The position numbers and the translations under genes were made by a program. Source: Pseudoalteromonas fuliginea (lineage in GTDB: Bacteria; Pseudomonadota; Gammaproteobacteria; Enterobacterales; Alteromonadaceae). Taken from it: 54,877 nucleotides of DNA. The notes beneath the pieces are model-generated. The model was not told the DNA's origin. It worked only from the letters and a program-made list of their open reading frames with translations, and did no database searches. Of this stretch, positions 18,227-26,651 are shown piece by piece. The stretch covers positions 1 to 54,877 of the forward strand of contig NZ_JJNZ01000048.1 in NCBI RefSeq assembly GCF_000690055.1, given 5' to 3'. Positions within the stretch are counted from its first letter, which is position 1; every line of letters starts with the position of its first letter.

Positions 18227-18260
18227 TGTGGGCGTTAATTGTCGTTGGTTAACGCCCACA
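18227..18260 (-). terminator. Terminator after the Gfo/Idh gene
   Basis: TGTGGGCGTTAA / TTAACGCCCACA perfect 12-bp stem with a 10-nt loop; the minus strand continues GTAATTTATTTTG. Confidence 0.8.
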
Positions 18261-18275
18261 TTTATTTTTAGATTT

Positions 18276-19271
18276 TTAGGATACCGTGTCGTTTGGGTAA
18301 ATAACCCCTAATTGTTTACGGGCCTCGTCAAGTACTGCCATCACATTACGTGCTAATTGATGTGTGTTAATGTCCGATTGTAACTTTTTTTGACTAACCA
18401 TTTGCATAAAATGCTCAACTTCAAATTTCATAAAGTGCTCGTCAAATGCGATAGACATTAACTCACGCTCTCCATTGTTAGCAATAAACTCTATTTTTTT
18501 AAGTTGTGATACGGCTTCGATACGAATACGGCCAAGTTCGCCTTGTATTTCGGTTATGTTGTCGCCTTGCGATATTTTGGAGTAACTAATAACAGCTTGT
18601 TTATCTGCGTAATTTAGTAATACATCGCCCGCACCATCTACACCTGTATCAAGCAATACGCCACTGGCACTCACGCTTTTTGGTGCGCCCCAAAGTGCAA
18701 TGAGTAAATAAAGCGGATAGATACCTAAGTCAACCAGTGCACCATTAGCAAACTCAGGTAAAAATGTATTTGGCCGTTCGCCATTTTTGTACTTATCGTA
18801 GCGAGATGAATATTGACTATATTGCCCAATGTATTTACGTGGTGTGCCAATTTTTACCATTGCCTGTTGCAGCCGTGCAAAGTTAGGCAAGTGAGTGGTC
18901 ATCATGGCTTCCATGTAAAGGCGCTGATGCTTTTTTGCTGTAGCTATAATGCTTGCAAGCTCTTTAGAATTGGCTGCTGATGGTTTTTCGCCAAGGACAT
19001 GTTTACCCGCTTCTAGGCACATAACGGCATATTGTTTGTGTAAGCTGTTAGGGGCGGCTATGTAGACAGCATCGACATTGTGATCTTGGCAAACTTGCTC
19101 GATTGAGGTGAAAATTTTAGCTTGTGCATTTTGTGGGTGTTTGGCTAAAAACGCTTCGCCGCTTGATACTGCACGCGAGCACACTGCGTACAAATTAAAA
19201 TCGTTTAACGTATTTGCAGCGGCTAACAATGTGTCGCTAATAAAATTGGTGCCAACAATAACAAAGTTCAT
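18276..19271 (-). CDS. Gfo/Idh/MocA family oxidoreductase
   Basis: NAD(P)-dependent sugar- or inositol-type dehydrogenase of 331 residues. The N-terminal Rossmann fold begins MNFVIVGTNFISD, which departs from the usual GxGxxG, and has VDAVYIAAPNSLHKQYAVMCLEAGKHVLGEKP at 66-97 with the family's conserved Glu-Lys-Pro (Lys96). The C-terminal alpha/beta domain contains GALVDLGIYPLYL, placing the Asp near residue 184. The ATG follows GGAGCGGG. The AraC gene lies 28 bp upstream on the same strand, so the two may be co-transcribed. The substrate is unknown. Confidence 0.9.
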   Translation of the reverse strand: MNFVIVGTNFISDTLLAAANTLNDFNLYAVCSRAVSSGEAFLAKHPQNAQAKIFTSIEQVCQDHNVDAVYIAAPNSLHKQYAVMCLEAGKHVLGEKPSAANSKELASIIATAKKHQRLYMEAMMTTHLPNFARLQQAMVKIGTPRKYIGQYSQYSSRYDKYKNGERPNTFLPEFANGALVDLGIYPLYLLIALWGAPKSVSASGVLLDTGVDGAGDVLLNYADKQAVISYSKISQGDNITEIQGELGRIRIEAVSQLKKIEFIANNGERELMSIAFDEHFMKFEVEHFMQMVSQKKLQSDINTHQLARNVMAVLDEARKQLGVIYPNDTVS

Positions 19272-19299
19272 ACCCGCTCCTTAGAAAATATAAGAGCGC

Positions 19300-20307
19300 T
19301 TAGTCTATCACTTTTTTAGCCCTGTATGTACGAGGAGAACACCCAAACCAGCGTTTAACATTAGCACATAATGTTGCTTGCTCCTGATACCCTAAAAGCT
19401 CAGATATGGTTGATATTGTATATTGGTTCTGCGCTAAGTAATGAGCAGCTAAAGCGCGGCGAGTGGCATCTTTTAGTTTTACAAAGCTCGTATTATGTTT
19501 TGCAAGTTCTCGGTGTAGGGTGCGAGGGTGCATACCCAGCGCAGCAGAAATAGTTTGGTTACTGCATTGATAAATAGGCAACATTGGCCTTATTAACGCA
19601 CTGACTTGGTTGGGTAAGGATTGCGTGTGCTCTGCATTTTTGGCTAAAAAACTCAGCGCAGCTTGTACCTTATTTAGCTCTGATTGTTCAAGCTTAAGTG
19701 CCAAGTCGCTTTTCACTATTACAATGCCGGCGCTATTACGGTGTTCTATAACGTCACAGCCAAAATAAGCGTTATAAGCGCGAGCGTTAGCACTTAATCT
19801 TTGTGGCAAAAATACATTCATTGGTTTACAGCGGTTATTGCTCAGCTTTTTTATAATAGCGAGTGCTAAACCAATGGTAAGCTCAATTGCTTGGCTAATG
19901 TTAGGTAAGGGTTTAAGGTTAATTTCGAATGAGAGAAATAAGCTTTTTTCATCCTCTAAAGGGTGCGACGTTAAACTCAGTGCAGGGCTATGTAAATGCA
20001 AGTATTTAACAACCCAATTGAGCGCATCACCTAAGTTAGTGCCGCTTTTGGCTGCTATTGCAACGTGTCCTAAAATATCAAAATTTTGCCTGCTTGCAAG
20101 CTGAAGGCCAAAGCTGAGGCAATTAAATTTACACGCGCAGTACTCTAATACCTCGGCGTAGGCACGATAAGGCAGATATTGGTTTTCCAGGCATTCAAAG
20201 TCAATATTAATATTATTACTTCGCATGATCATATACGGATCGCCGCCAAACTCTCTAATTAGGGTATCTATACCTTGTAGTGACGTAGCTCTAATTAGGC
20301 TGCTCAT
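19300..20307 (-). CDS. AraC-family transcriptional regulator
   Basis: 335 residues from the ATG at 20307, which follows TTGAGG at good spacing; the open frame to 20376 would add 23 residues and overlap the divergent promoter. The N-terminal part (about 20-200) resembles the arabinose-binding-like domain of OruR/ArgR-type AraC regulators (YLPYRAYAEVLEYCACKFNCLSFGLQLASRQNFDILGHVAIAAKSG). The C-terminal two-HTH domain runs from about 235 to the end (MHPRTLHRELAKHNTSF and ISELLGYQEQATLCANVKRWFGCSPRTYR). It is divergent from the GMC oxidoreductase with about 100 bp between, so it probably controls it. Confidence 0.92.
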   Translation of the reverse strand: MSSLIRATSLQGIDTLIREFGGDPYMIMRSNNINIDFECLENQYLPYRAYAEVLEYCACKFNCLSFGLQLASRQNFDILGHVAIAAKSGTNLGDALNWVVKYLHLHSPALSLTSHPLEDEKSLFLSFEINLKPLPNISQAIELTIGLALAIIKKLSNNRCKPMNVFLPQRLSANARAYNAYFGCDVIEHRNSAGIVIVKSDLALKLEQSELNKVQAALSFLAKNAEHTQSLPNQVSALIRPMLPIYQCSNQTISAALGMHPRTLHRELAKHNTSFVKLKDATRRALAAHYLAQNQYTISTISELLGYQEQATLCANVKRWFGCSPRTYRAKKVID

Positions 20308-20408
20308 AGTTAACCTCAAATAAACGGTGTCTAAAAATATCAAGTTTTGCTGAGTTTTTCTATGCACTATTGCCATTAAAGCCGTTTAAATTTTAATTAA
20401 GGTACACC

Positions 20409-22016
20409 ATGAACAACACCGCATTTGACTACATTGTTATTGGAGCTGGCAGTGGCGGTTGCGTTATTGCATCGCGCTTGTCAGAGGATAAAAATGTAAG
20501 CGTTTGCTTAATTGAAGCAGGAAAAAGTGATAACAGCGCATTTGTTCAAATGCCAGCGGGAATTGCGGCGAGTGTGCCTTATGGTATTAATAGTTGGCAT
20601 TACAATACAGTAGTGCAAAAAGCGCTGAATAATCGTTGCGGGTTTGTACCTAGAGGCAAAGTATTGGGTGGGTCAAGCTCGACTAATGCAATGGTTTATA
20701 TTCGAGGTAATAAATACGATTACGACCAATGGGCGGCTAGTGGCAATACTGGTTGGGATTTTGAGAGTTTACTCCCATATTTTATTAAAGCTGAAAATAA
20801 TAAAACGTTTATAAATAATGATCTTCACGGTACAAAAGGCCCACTGCATATACAAGAGCTAAATAGCCCAAGCCATGTCAATCAATACTTTTTAAATGCC
20901 TGTGCTGAGCAGGGCGTTAATTTAAGTACCGATATAAATGGCGAAGAACAAAGCGGTGCACGTTTATCGCAAGTAACGCAGCACAATGGCGAGCGTTGTA
21001 GTGCAGCAAAGGCATATTTAACACCGTATTTAAACCGCCCAAATTTAACTGTATTAACCAATAGCCATGTTAATAAAATAAATATAAAAAATAACACAGC
21101 GAAAGGCGTGCAAATAGAGCGCAATAATCAGGTTATTAATTTGCTCGCACGTAAAGAAGTAATATTAAGCGCAGGTGCTATTAACTCTCCGCAAATATTG
21201 ATGCTTTCAGGCATTGGGCCAAAAAATCACTTAAAAGCGCATAATATTGACGTTGCTGTGCCGCTTGAGGGAGTCGGTAATAATTTACAAGATCATTTAA
21301 CCGTGGTGCCATTATTTAAAGCCAAATACAATAAAGGCACGTTTGGGATGAGCCCGTTAGGTATAGGACATATTTTAAAAGGTTGTGTAGATTGGTTTTG
21401 CAAACGACAAGGGCGTTTAACCAGTAATTTTGCAGAGTCGCATGCGTTTATTAAATTATTTGAAGACTCGCCAGCGCCAGATGTGCAATTAGAATTTGTT
21501 ATTGGGCTGGTGGACGATCATAGTCGTAAATTACACACTGGGCATGGTTACAGTATTCACAGCAGTATTATGCGCCCTAAAAGCCGAGGCACGATTACGT
21601 TAGCTGATAACAATCCGCGTAGTGCACCGCTTATCGACCCTAATTACTTAAGCCATCCAGATGACTTAGCAGCAATGCTTGCAGGCCTTAAAAAAACACT
21701 CGCTATTATGCAAAGCAAAGCCTTTGATAGCATACGCGGAAAAATGGTGTATCCGCTTGATATAAATAACGATGAGCAACTTATTGCATTCATTCGTCAA
21801 ACAGCAGATACCGAATATCACCCAGTTGGTACATGTAAAATGGGACAAGACTCAATGGCTGTGGTAGATACAAGCTTAAGGGTTCATGGGATGAGTAATT
21901 TACGCGTGGTTGATGCGTCTATTATGCCTAGCATTATTACTGGTAATACTAATGCACCCGTTATTGCTATTGCAGAAAAAGCGGCTGATTTAATTAAATC
22001 ATCACTTAGAGATTAA
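20409..22016 (+). CDS. GMC-family FAD-dependent alcohol/choline dehydrogenase-like oxidoreductase
   Basis: 535 residues. FAD-binding dinucleotide fold DYIVIGAGSGGCVIASRLSE at 4-23, GMC signature 1 around RGKVLGGSSSTNAMVYIRGN, signature 2 GAINSPQILMLSGIGP, and the active-site segment EYHPVGTCKMG with His471 and Asn in TGNTNAP at about 513-515 in place of the second His seen in some members. The substrate-binding region is closest in style to AlkJ/BetA-type alcohol dehydrogenases, which pass electrons to the respiratory chain. The alcohol oxidised is unknown. It is divergent from an AraC regulator, and its 3' end overlaps the convergent methyltransferase gene by 15 bp. Confidence 0.92.
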   Translation: MNNTAFDYIVIGAGSGGCVIASRLSEDKNVSVCLIEAGKSDNSAFVQMPAGIAASVPYGINSWHYNTVVQKALNNRCGFVPRGKVLGGSSSTNAMVYIRGNKYDYDQWAASGNTGWDFESLLPYFIKAENNKTFINNDLHGTKGPLHIQELNSPSHVNQYFLNACAEQGVNLSTDINGEEQSGARLSQVTQHNGERCSAAKAYLTPYLNRPNLTVLTNSHVNKINIKNNTAKGVQIERNNQVINLLARKEVILSAGAINSPQILMLSGIGPKNHLKAHNIDVAVPLEGVGNNLQDHLTVVPLFKAKYNKGTFGMSPLGIGHILKGCVDWFCKRQGRLTSNFAESHAFIKLFEDSPAPDVQLEFVIGLVDDHSRKLHTGHGYSIHSSIMRPKSRGTITLADNNPRSAPLIDPNYLSHPDDLAAMLAGLKKTLAIMQSKAFDSIRGKMVYPLDINNDEQLIAFIRQTADTEYHPVGTCKMGQDSMAVVDTSLRVHGMSNLRVVDASIMPSIITGNTNAPVIAIAEKAADLIKSSLRD

Positions 22017-22832
22017 CGAGCTATAAAAGTCATTTAGCCATTGTTGCCAATCGCTTTCAAGGTGCAGCATTTGCTTATGTTTTTTAGCATTTATGTGCTT
22101 AGTTTCATCTTCATTTGCCATATAGGGGCCAACGCGACAAAGCGGGCAATGGTTTGGTGTTAAGTATGTAGGCTTTGTAAGACGTGAGCTTAATTCGCTA
22201 GTATTTTTATCGATACTTTTTGGGCTGAAAACGTAAGTTATACCGCTGGTGTCTTTGACGTGTTTATCGCGGTCAACATTACGAATTTTATAACCTTCAA
22301 AGCGGCTAATATCAAAAGGCATTTGCCCACAATACTCAATGTTTAGATGAGTATTTAAACTGCCTTCTATATTCCATTCGCGATAGGGTTTTACATCCTT
22401 TGAGGTGATGTAGCACAGCATTGGACCATTTTTATCAAGCGCATATTCGTTAGCGTATTTAATAAACTGGTGCAGTAAAGCGCGGTTAAGTACATTCATG
22501 CTGGTTTGGCGCGTGTTGTTTTCAAACGCTTCACGGCCAACAAACGCAGGTATGAGTGGAAACTGAAAAATAACCACATCAAAGCTGTGCTTGCTTTTAC
22601 TTAGAGCTTGCCAACACGCAGGGTTTGTTACGTCAAAACCATTGAGTACTTCAACGTTGTGCGCTTTTAAATTGCTAAGTGCATTGTGCTGGTACTTTTG
22701 CTCAATTGTGGTCTGGTCATCGAAAGTAGATGCAACTAAAGCTTTTGGCGATAGGTGAGTGTAAATAGCATTCGAAAATGATAAATCGCCATCGCCTACG
22801 GTGAGTATTCGCCATTGAGGATTTAAGTACAT
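22002..22832 (-). CDS. BMT5-like (DUF2431) Rossmann methyltransferase with C-terminal C2H2 finger
   Basis: 276 residues. The N-terminal SAM-binding motif ILTVGDGDLSFSNAI matches the GDGxxSFS hallmark of the BMT5 family, whose yeast member methylates 25S rRNA U2634 at N3. The acidic segment VEVLNGFDVTN and the FDVVIFQFPLI motif follow. The C-terminus adds Cys229-x2-Cys232-x13-His246-x5-His252, a pattern close to U1/matrin-type zinc fingers, suggesting RNA binding. A bacterial RNA methyltransferase role is inference. The stop overlaps the convergent GMC gene by 15 bp, and the small membrane gene begins 3 bp upstream. Confidence 0.78.
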   Translation of the reverse strand: MYLNPQWRILTVGDGDLSFSNAIYTHLSPKALVASTFDDQTTIEQKYQHNALSNLKAHNVEVLNGFDVTNPACWQALSKSKHSFDVVIFQFPLIPAFVGREAFENNTRQTSMNVLNRALLHQFIKYANEYALDKNGPMLCYITSKDVKPYREWNIEGSLNTHLNIEYCGQMPFDISRFEGYKIRNVDRDKHVKDTSGITYVFSPKSIDKNTSELSSRLTKPTYLTPNHCPLCRVGPYMANEDETKHINAKKHKQMLHLESDWQQWLNDFYSSLISK

Positions 22833-22835
22833 ATT

Positions 22836-23237
22836 TTATTTAGCGTTTATGTTTGTAGCAGTATTATTTATATCGCTATTTGTTTGTGAGTCTTTTGCTA
22901 GTAAACGATGAAACGCAAGTCTGGTTTTTAACCCTTCTATTGCGATTTGTTTAATAATAAGATTAAAAGTAATTAAAACAGCAAAGGCAATATGAATAGG
23001 ACCATGAGTAAATCCTGCATCTGTATCGTAAAGTGTTAAACCGAATAGCAAAAATAAGACGACTAAAAATATTTCGAGTAATTGACTTGAATAAAAGCTT
23101 AAACGACCTTCACTTTTATGATCTTTTTTAATGCGAATAGCACAAAAAAAAGGGATCACTTTGATTTTAAATGCAGCGTTTTTCTCTACGTAGTTTTCGC
23201 CTAGTTCATCGAGTTGTTGGCGTAGTTGGTCAATCAT
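22836..23237 (-). CDS. Small two-helix membrane protein, function unknown
   Basis: 133 residues. A basic N-terminal cytosolic part (1-47), two membrane helices at about 52-70 (LLEIFLVVLFLLFGLTLY) and 80-100 (PIHIAFAVLITFNLIIKQIAI), and a polar Asn/Thr-rich tail. I do not recognise a family. It lies 3 bp upstream of the methyltransferase gene on the same strand, so the two are probably co-transcribed. No RBS stronger than GAGG-like GAGGACAC precedes the ATG. Confidence 0.6.
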   Translation of the reverse strand: MIDQLRQQLDELGENYVEKNAAFKIKVIPFFCAIRIKKDHKSEGRLSFYSSQLLEIFLVVLFLLFGLTLYDTDAGFTHGPIHIAFAVLITFNLIIKQIAIEGLKTRLAFHRLLAKDSQTNSDINNTATNINAK

Positions 23238-23304
23238 AGTGTGTCCTCAAATAGCAGTGCGCGGATATTACCTTATTACCGAACAATATTTAAGTTTACA
23301 GCTG

Positions 23305-23724
23305 CTATTTAGGGTAAATACTCATACCAATAGTCAGAATGTGACAAACAAACACAACAGAGGTAAGTACAACACGCATTTTTTGGTAATCCTTGTGGTA
23401 GGTTTGCCATTGCGCAGTCGCTTTTTCAAAAAGTAGCACAAGCCAAAAACTTATAGCTAACCAACCCAATGCCCACTCAACAGGTACAAAGGCTAAAAAT
23501 GGCACAGGAATAACCGGTAGTACGGCTTTTACTGCATCGCTATAGCTTTGCTCACCCGCTCGCCATAGGTTACCTGTCATAAATGCTAATATAGCAATGC
23601 TATAAAAAGTGAAAAATTCTAAGTTAATACTGTTACTACCAAACACAAGCGGCCAACCCACGCAGCCTAAAAATGGTATTAAGCCTAAGTAGCCTAATTG
23701 AATGTGATTGATAAACTTTTCCAT
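23305..23724 (-). CDS. DUF3429 family membrane protein
   Basis: 139 residues from the ATG at 23724. The frame is open to 23865, but the extra 47 residues overlap the ahpC control region and are not membrane-like. There are four hydrophobic segments. The N-terminal LGYLGLIPFLGCVGWPLVF and FYSIAILAFMTGNLWRAG fit the DUF3429 family of small inner-membrane proteins with no known function. It is divergent from ahpC, so the candidate OxyR site lies in a shared control region. Confidence 0.75.
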   Translation of the reverse strand: MEKFINHIQLGYLGLIPFLGCVGWPLVFGSNSINLEFFTFYSIAILAFMTGNLWRAGEQSYSDAVKAVLPVIPVPFLAFVPVEWALGWLAISFWLVLLFEKATAQWQTYHKDYQKMRVVLTSVVFVCHILTIGMSIYPK

Positions 23725-23845
23725 AACAGTATGCCCTGTGTTTATATAATTAAAAGCGCGGGTATTGTAACAGTATTCTGGTCCAAAAATTAGAGCCCGT
23801 TTACCTTTACGGAAAAAGACACAATCTAGTTCAATCTTAAAAATC

Positions 23846-23862
23846 GATTGGTTTAATCTAAA
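23846..23862 (+). promoter_or_regulatory. Candidate OxyR box upstream of ahpC
   Basis: GATTGGTTTAATCTAAA agrees with the OxyR consensus GATAGGTTnAACCTATC at most positions. It is about 120 bp before the ahpC start. ahpCF is a classic OxyR target in gammaproteobacteria, so peroxide control is likely but untested here. Confidence 0.5.
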
Positions 23863-23982
23863 CAATCAATTTTATTTAATTATCCATTACCCTTATTGTA
23901 TTAATCAAGCCAACGCAGAAGGTCGTTTTAAACGAAGCGTTGATTACTTTTTAAATACATTAAACCTAGTTGAGGAAATACC

Positions 23983-24552
23983 ATGAGCACTTCATTAATA
24001 AATACTAAATTACAACCATTCAATGCAACCGCTTACCACAACGGTGACTTTGTAGAATTGTCTGAAAAAGATGTTCTAGGTAAATGGTCAATCTTCTTCT
24101 TTTACCCAGCTGATTTTACATTTGTATGTCCTACTGAACTTGGTGATGTTGCAGACTACTATGCACAACTTCAAGAAATGGGCGTAGAGGTTTACTCAGT
24201 ATCTACTGACACTCATTTTACTCATAAAGCATGGCACGACACGTCAGACACAATTGGTAAAATTACTTACCCAATGATTGGCGACCCAACAGGACGTATT
24301 ACACGCAGCTTTGGTGTAATGATTGAAGAAGAAGGCTTAGCACTTCGCGGTACATTTGTAATGAACCCAGAAGGCGAAATAAAAGTAATTGAAACTCACG
24401 ATTTAGGTATTGGCCGTAGCGCTAAAGAACTTGTTCGTAAAGTACAAGCTGCACAATACATTGCAACTCACGACGGTGAAGTTTGCCCTGCATCTTGGCA
24501 GCCAGGTGAAGACACACTTGCACCTTCACTAGACCTAGTTGGTAAAATCTAA
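23983..24552 (+). CDS. ahpC: Alkyl hydroperoxide reductase subunit C (typical 2-Cys peroxiredoxin)
   Basis: Cytoplasmic peroxidase reducing H2O2, organic peroxides and peroxynitrite. 189 residues, near the usual 187. The peroxidatic Cys49 is in DFTFVCPTELGD and the resolving Cys168 in DGEVCPASW. GAGGAA precedes the ATG at good spacing. It is followed by ahpF on the same strand after a 155-bp gap with two hairpins. A candidate OxyR site lies upstream. Orthology is unambiguous. Confidence 0.97.
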   Translation: MSTSLINTKLQPFNATAYHNGDFVELSEKDVLGKWSIFFFYPADFTFVCPTELGDVADYYAQLQEMGVEVYSVSTDTHFTHKAWHDTSDTIGKITYPMIGDPTGRITRSFGVMIEEEGLALRGTFVMNPEGEIKVIETHDLGIGRSAKELVRKVQAAQYIATHDGEVCPASWQPGEDTLAPSLDLVGKI

Positions 24553-24574
24553 GTACCTGATTTTCCAATCAAGT

Positions 24575-24620
24575 AAGGGCAGGTTACTGCCCTTAAATCA
24601 ACAAACGTACGCTTGTTGAT
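24575..24620 (+). other. Two tandem hairpins between ahpC and ahpF
   Basis: AAGGGCAG / CTGCCCTT (24575-24594), then ATCAACAA / TTGTTGAT (24597-24620). Neither is followed by a U-run. They probably stabilise the ahpC transcript or attenuate ahpF so that more AhpC than AhpF is made, which is inference from position. Confidence 0.6.
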
Positions 24621-24707
24621 GCCTCCTATATCAATATATTTGTTTAAGCACATGCATTATTTGGCATGGGAGGCCTGCTGTTTAAATTTTCCTAAAAGGG
24701 TTAAGTC

Positions 24708-26288
24708 ATGTTAGATAACAACATAAAAAATCAATTAAAAAGCCATTTCGAATCGCTTACTCAACCTGTTGAGCTGCTTATTGCCTTGGATGACAGCAAA
24801 AAATCAGCAGAAGTAGAAAGCTTAGCAAACGATTTAGCCTCACTAAGCGATAAATTTACGGTAATAAACAATCCTGATACAAGCTCTCGTCGCCCATCAA
24901 TGGTTGTACATTCACCTATTAAAAACACTCATATTACGTTTGCAGGCGTACCTATGGGTCACGAATTCACAAGTTTAGTGTTAGCACTTTTGCATACTGG
25001 CGGACACGCAAGTAAAGCTAAAAGCGAAGACATTGAGCAAATACAATCGCTCACTCAAGAGCTAAACTTTGAAGTATACATAAGTCTAAGTTGCCAAACG
25101 TGCCCGCAAGTCGTGCAAGCACTTAACACTATGGCTGCGACAAACAGTAATATTAAAGCCACCATGATTGATGGCGCATTATTTCAAGATGAAGTAGAAG
25201 AGCGAAATATTTTAGCTGTACCGGCTGTATATTTAAATGGCGAACCATTTAGCCAAGGTGCACTAAGCCTTACCGACATACTCAATAAAGTAGATAGCAA
25301 AGGGGCTGCTAAACAAGCCGCAGCGCTAAGCGAAAAAGACGAGTTTGATGTACTTGTAGTTGGTGGCGGGCCTGCGGGTGCATCGGCTGCGATTTACTCA
25401 GCGCGAAAAGGGTTAAATACAGGCATTGTGGCTGATAGATTTGGTGGACAAGTTGCCGATACATTAGCAATAGAAAACTTTATTTCGATTAAGGCGACTG
25501 AAGGGCCAAAATTAGTTGCTCAGCTTGAAGAGCACGTTAAAGAATACGATGTAGATGTAATGCACAATCAGCGTGCTGCGGCACTTGGTTATAACAATGG
25601 TTACGAAATTACACTAGAAAATGGCGCAATACTTAAAGCTAAATCGCTCGTACTTGCTACTGGCGCACGCTGGCGCGAAATGAACGTACCAGGTGAGCAA
25701 GAATATCGCGGCCACGGTGTGGCATATTGCCCGCATTGCGACGGCCCTTTGTTTAAAGGCAAACCTGTTGCTGTGATTGGCGGTGGTAATTCAGGTATAG
25801 AAGCGGCAATCGATTTAGCCAATATTGTGCAAAGCGTTACGGTACTTGAATTTGCAGACACATTACGAGCTGATGAAGTGCTTATTCGTAAAGCTAAAAG
25901 TATGGCAAATATTACTATTATCAAAAGTGCACAAACAACCGAAGTACTTGGTGATGGTAAAAAAGTAACTGGCTTAATGTACACAGATAGAGTGACAGGG
26001 GAGAGCAAAGAGCTTGAACTTGCCGGTATATTTGTACAAATAGGCTTAATACCAAATACCGAGTGGTTAAAAGACAGCGACCTTGAATTAAGTAAATTTG
26101 GTGAAATACTGATTGATGCTAAAGGCGCAACGTCATTACCAGGCATTTATGGCGCGGGGGATGCAACCAATACTCCGTTTAAACAAATTATTATTGCAAT
26201 GGGCAGCGGTGCAACAGCAAGTTTAGGTGCATTTGATTATTTAATTCGCCACAGCGATGAAACCGAGCAAGATCAAAGCGCTGCATAG
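24708..26288 (+). CDS. ahpF: Alkyl hydroperoxide reductase subunit F
   Basis: Flavoprotein disulfide reductase that recharges AhpC with NADH electrons. 526 residues, the standard size. The N-terminal tandem thioredoxin-like domain carries the Cys129-x2-Cys132 centre (SCQTCPQ). The FAD fold begins [18 protein letters not shown] at 211-228, the second redox pair is Cys341 and Cys344 in AYCPHCDGP, and the NAD fold [15 protein letters not shown] follows. The C-terminus has [33 protein letters not shown] precedes the ATG. A strong terminator ends the operon. Confidence 0.97.
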   Translation: MLDNNIKNQLKSHFESLTQPVELLIALDDSKKSAEVESLANDLASLSDKFTVINNPDTSSRRPSMVVHSPIKNTHITFAGVPMGHEFTSLVLALLHTGGHASKAKSEDIEQIQSLTQELNFEVYISLSCQTCPQVVQALNTMAATNSNIKATMIDGALFQDEVEERNILAVPAVYLNGEPFSQGALSLTDILNKVDSKGAAKQAAALSEKDEFDVLVVGGGPAGASAAIYSARKGLNTGIVADRFGGQVADTLAIENFISIKATEGPKLVAQLEEHVKEYDVDVMHNQRAAALGYNNGYEITLENGAILKAKSLVLATGARWREMNVPGEQEYRGHGVAYCPHCDGPLFKGKPVAVIGGGNSGIEAAIDLANIVQSVTVLEFADTLRADEVLIRKAKSMANITIIKSAQTTEVLGDGKKVTGLMYTDRVTGESKELELAGIFVQIGLIPNTEWLKDSDLELSKFGEILIDAKGATSLPGIYGAGDATNTPFKQIIIAMGSGATASLGAFDYLIRHSDETEQDQSAA

Positions 26289-26344
26289 TTAACCAGAAAT
26301 CTCTCTTGATATAACAGCGTTCACCCTTAGCTGTTTGTTCACCC

Positions 26345-26374
26345 AAGCCGCCCTTCTCCAAAGGCGGCTTTTTT
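26345..26374 (+). terminator. Rho-independent terminator of ahpCF
   Basis: AAGCCGCC / GGCGGCTT stem with a 10-nt loop and a TTTTTT tail. Confidence 0.92.
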
Positions 26375-26397
26375 ATACTTAAAAATTAACATGCGAT

Positions 26398-26619
26398 TTA
26401 ATCGCAGCCACCACAATTGCTATCCGTATGAGACGTGCCACCGCTTACATAAATTGACGAGCCTGTAGTAGATTTAGCCTTTGTAACAAAAGTTGAGAGT
26501 AGTAAAATACTGATCCCCACAATGACAATAATTAATGCCTGCCATTGTTGAGTTGAAAAACCTTTGAATAGCACTACAGCTAATATAGCGAACAGTACGG
26601 TTCTAAACATATTTTTCAT
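26398..26619 (-). CDS. Small membrane protein with CGGCD tail, function unknown
   Basis: 73 residues. Two hydrophobic helices at about 5-22 and 28-46, followed by a polar tail rich in Ser/Thr and Gly that ends SNCGGCD. The Cys-x2-Cys near the end could bind metal or form a disulfide. It lies 33 bp downstream of the hybrid kinase gene on the same strand, so it may belong to that transcript. No family recognised. Confidence 0.55.
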   Translation of the reverse strand: MKNMFRTVLFAILAVVLFKGFSTQQWQALIIVIVGISILLLSTFVTKAKSTTGSSIYVSGGTSHTDSNCGGCD

Positions 26620-26651
26620 TGTTGAATTCTTTATACAATTATATTTTCTTA

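Noticed and set aside
23725..23865. N-terminal extension of the DUF3429 gene
   Set aside because: Adds 47 non-membrane residues and runs into the ahpC control region; the ATG at 23724 starts just before the first family motif.
25601..26146. 181-codon frame antisense to ahpF
   Set aside because: Shadow of a strongly conserved gene, Ser/Pro-rich as expected for a reverse frame; no ribosome binding site.
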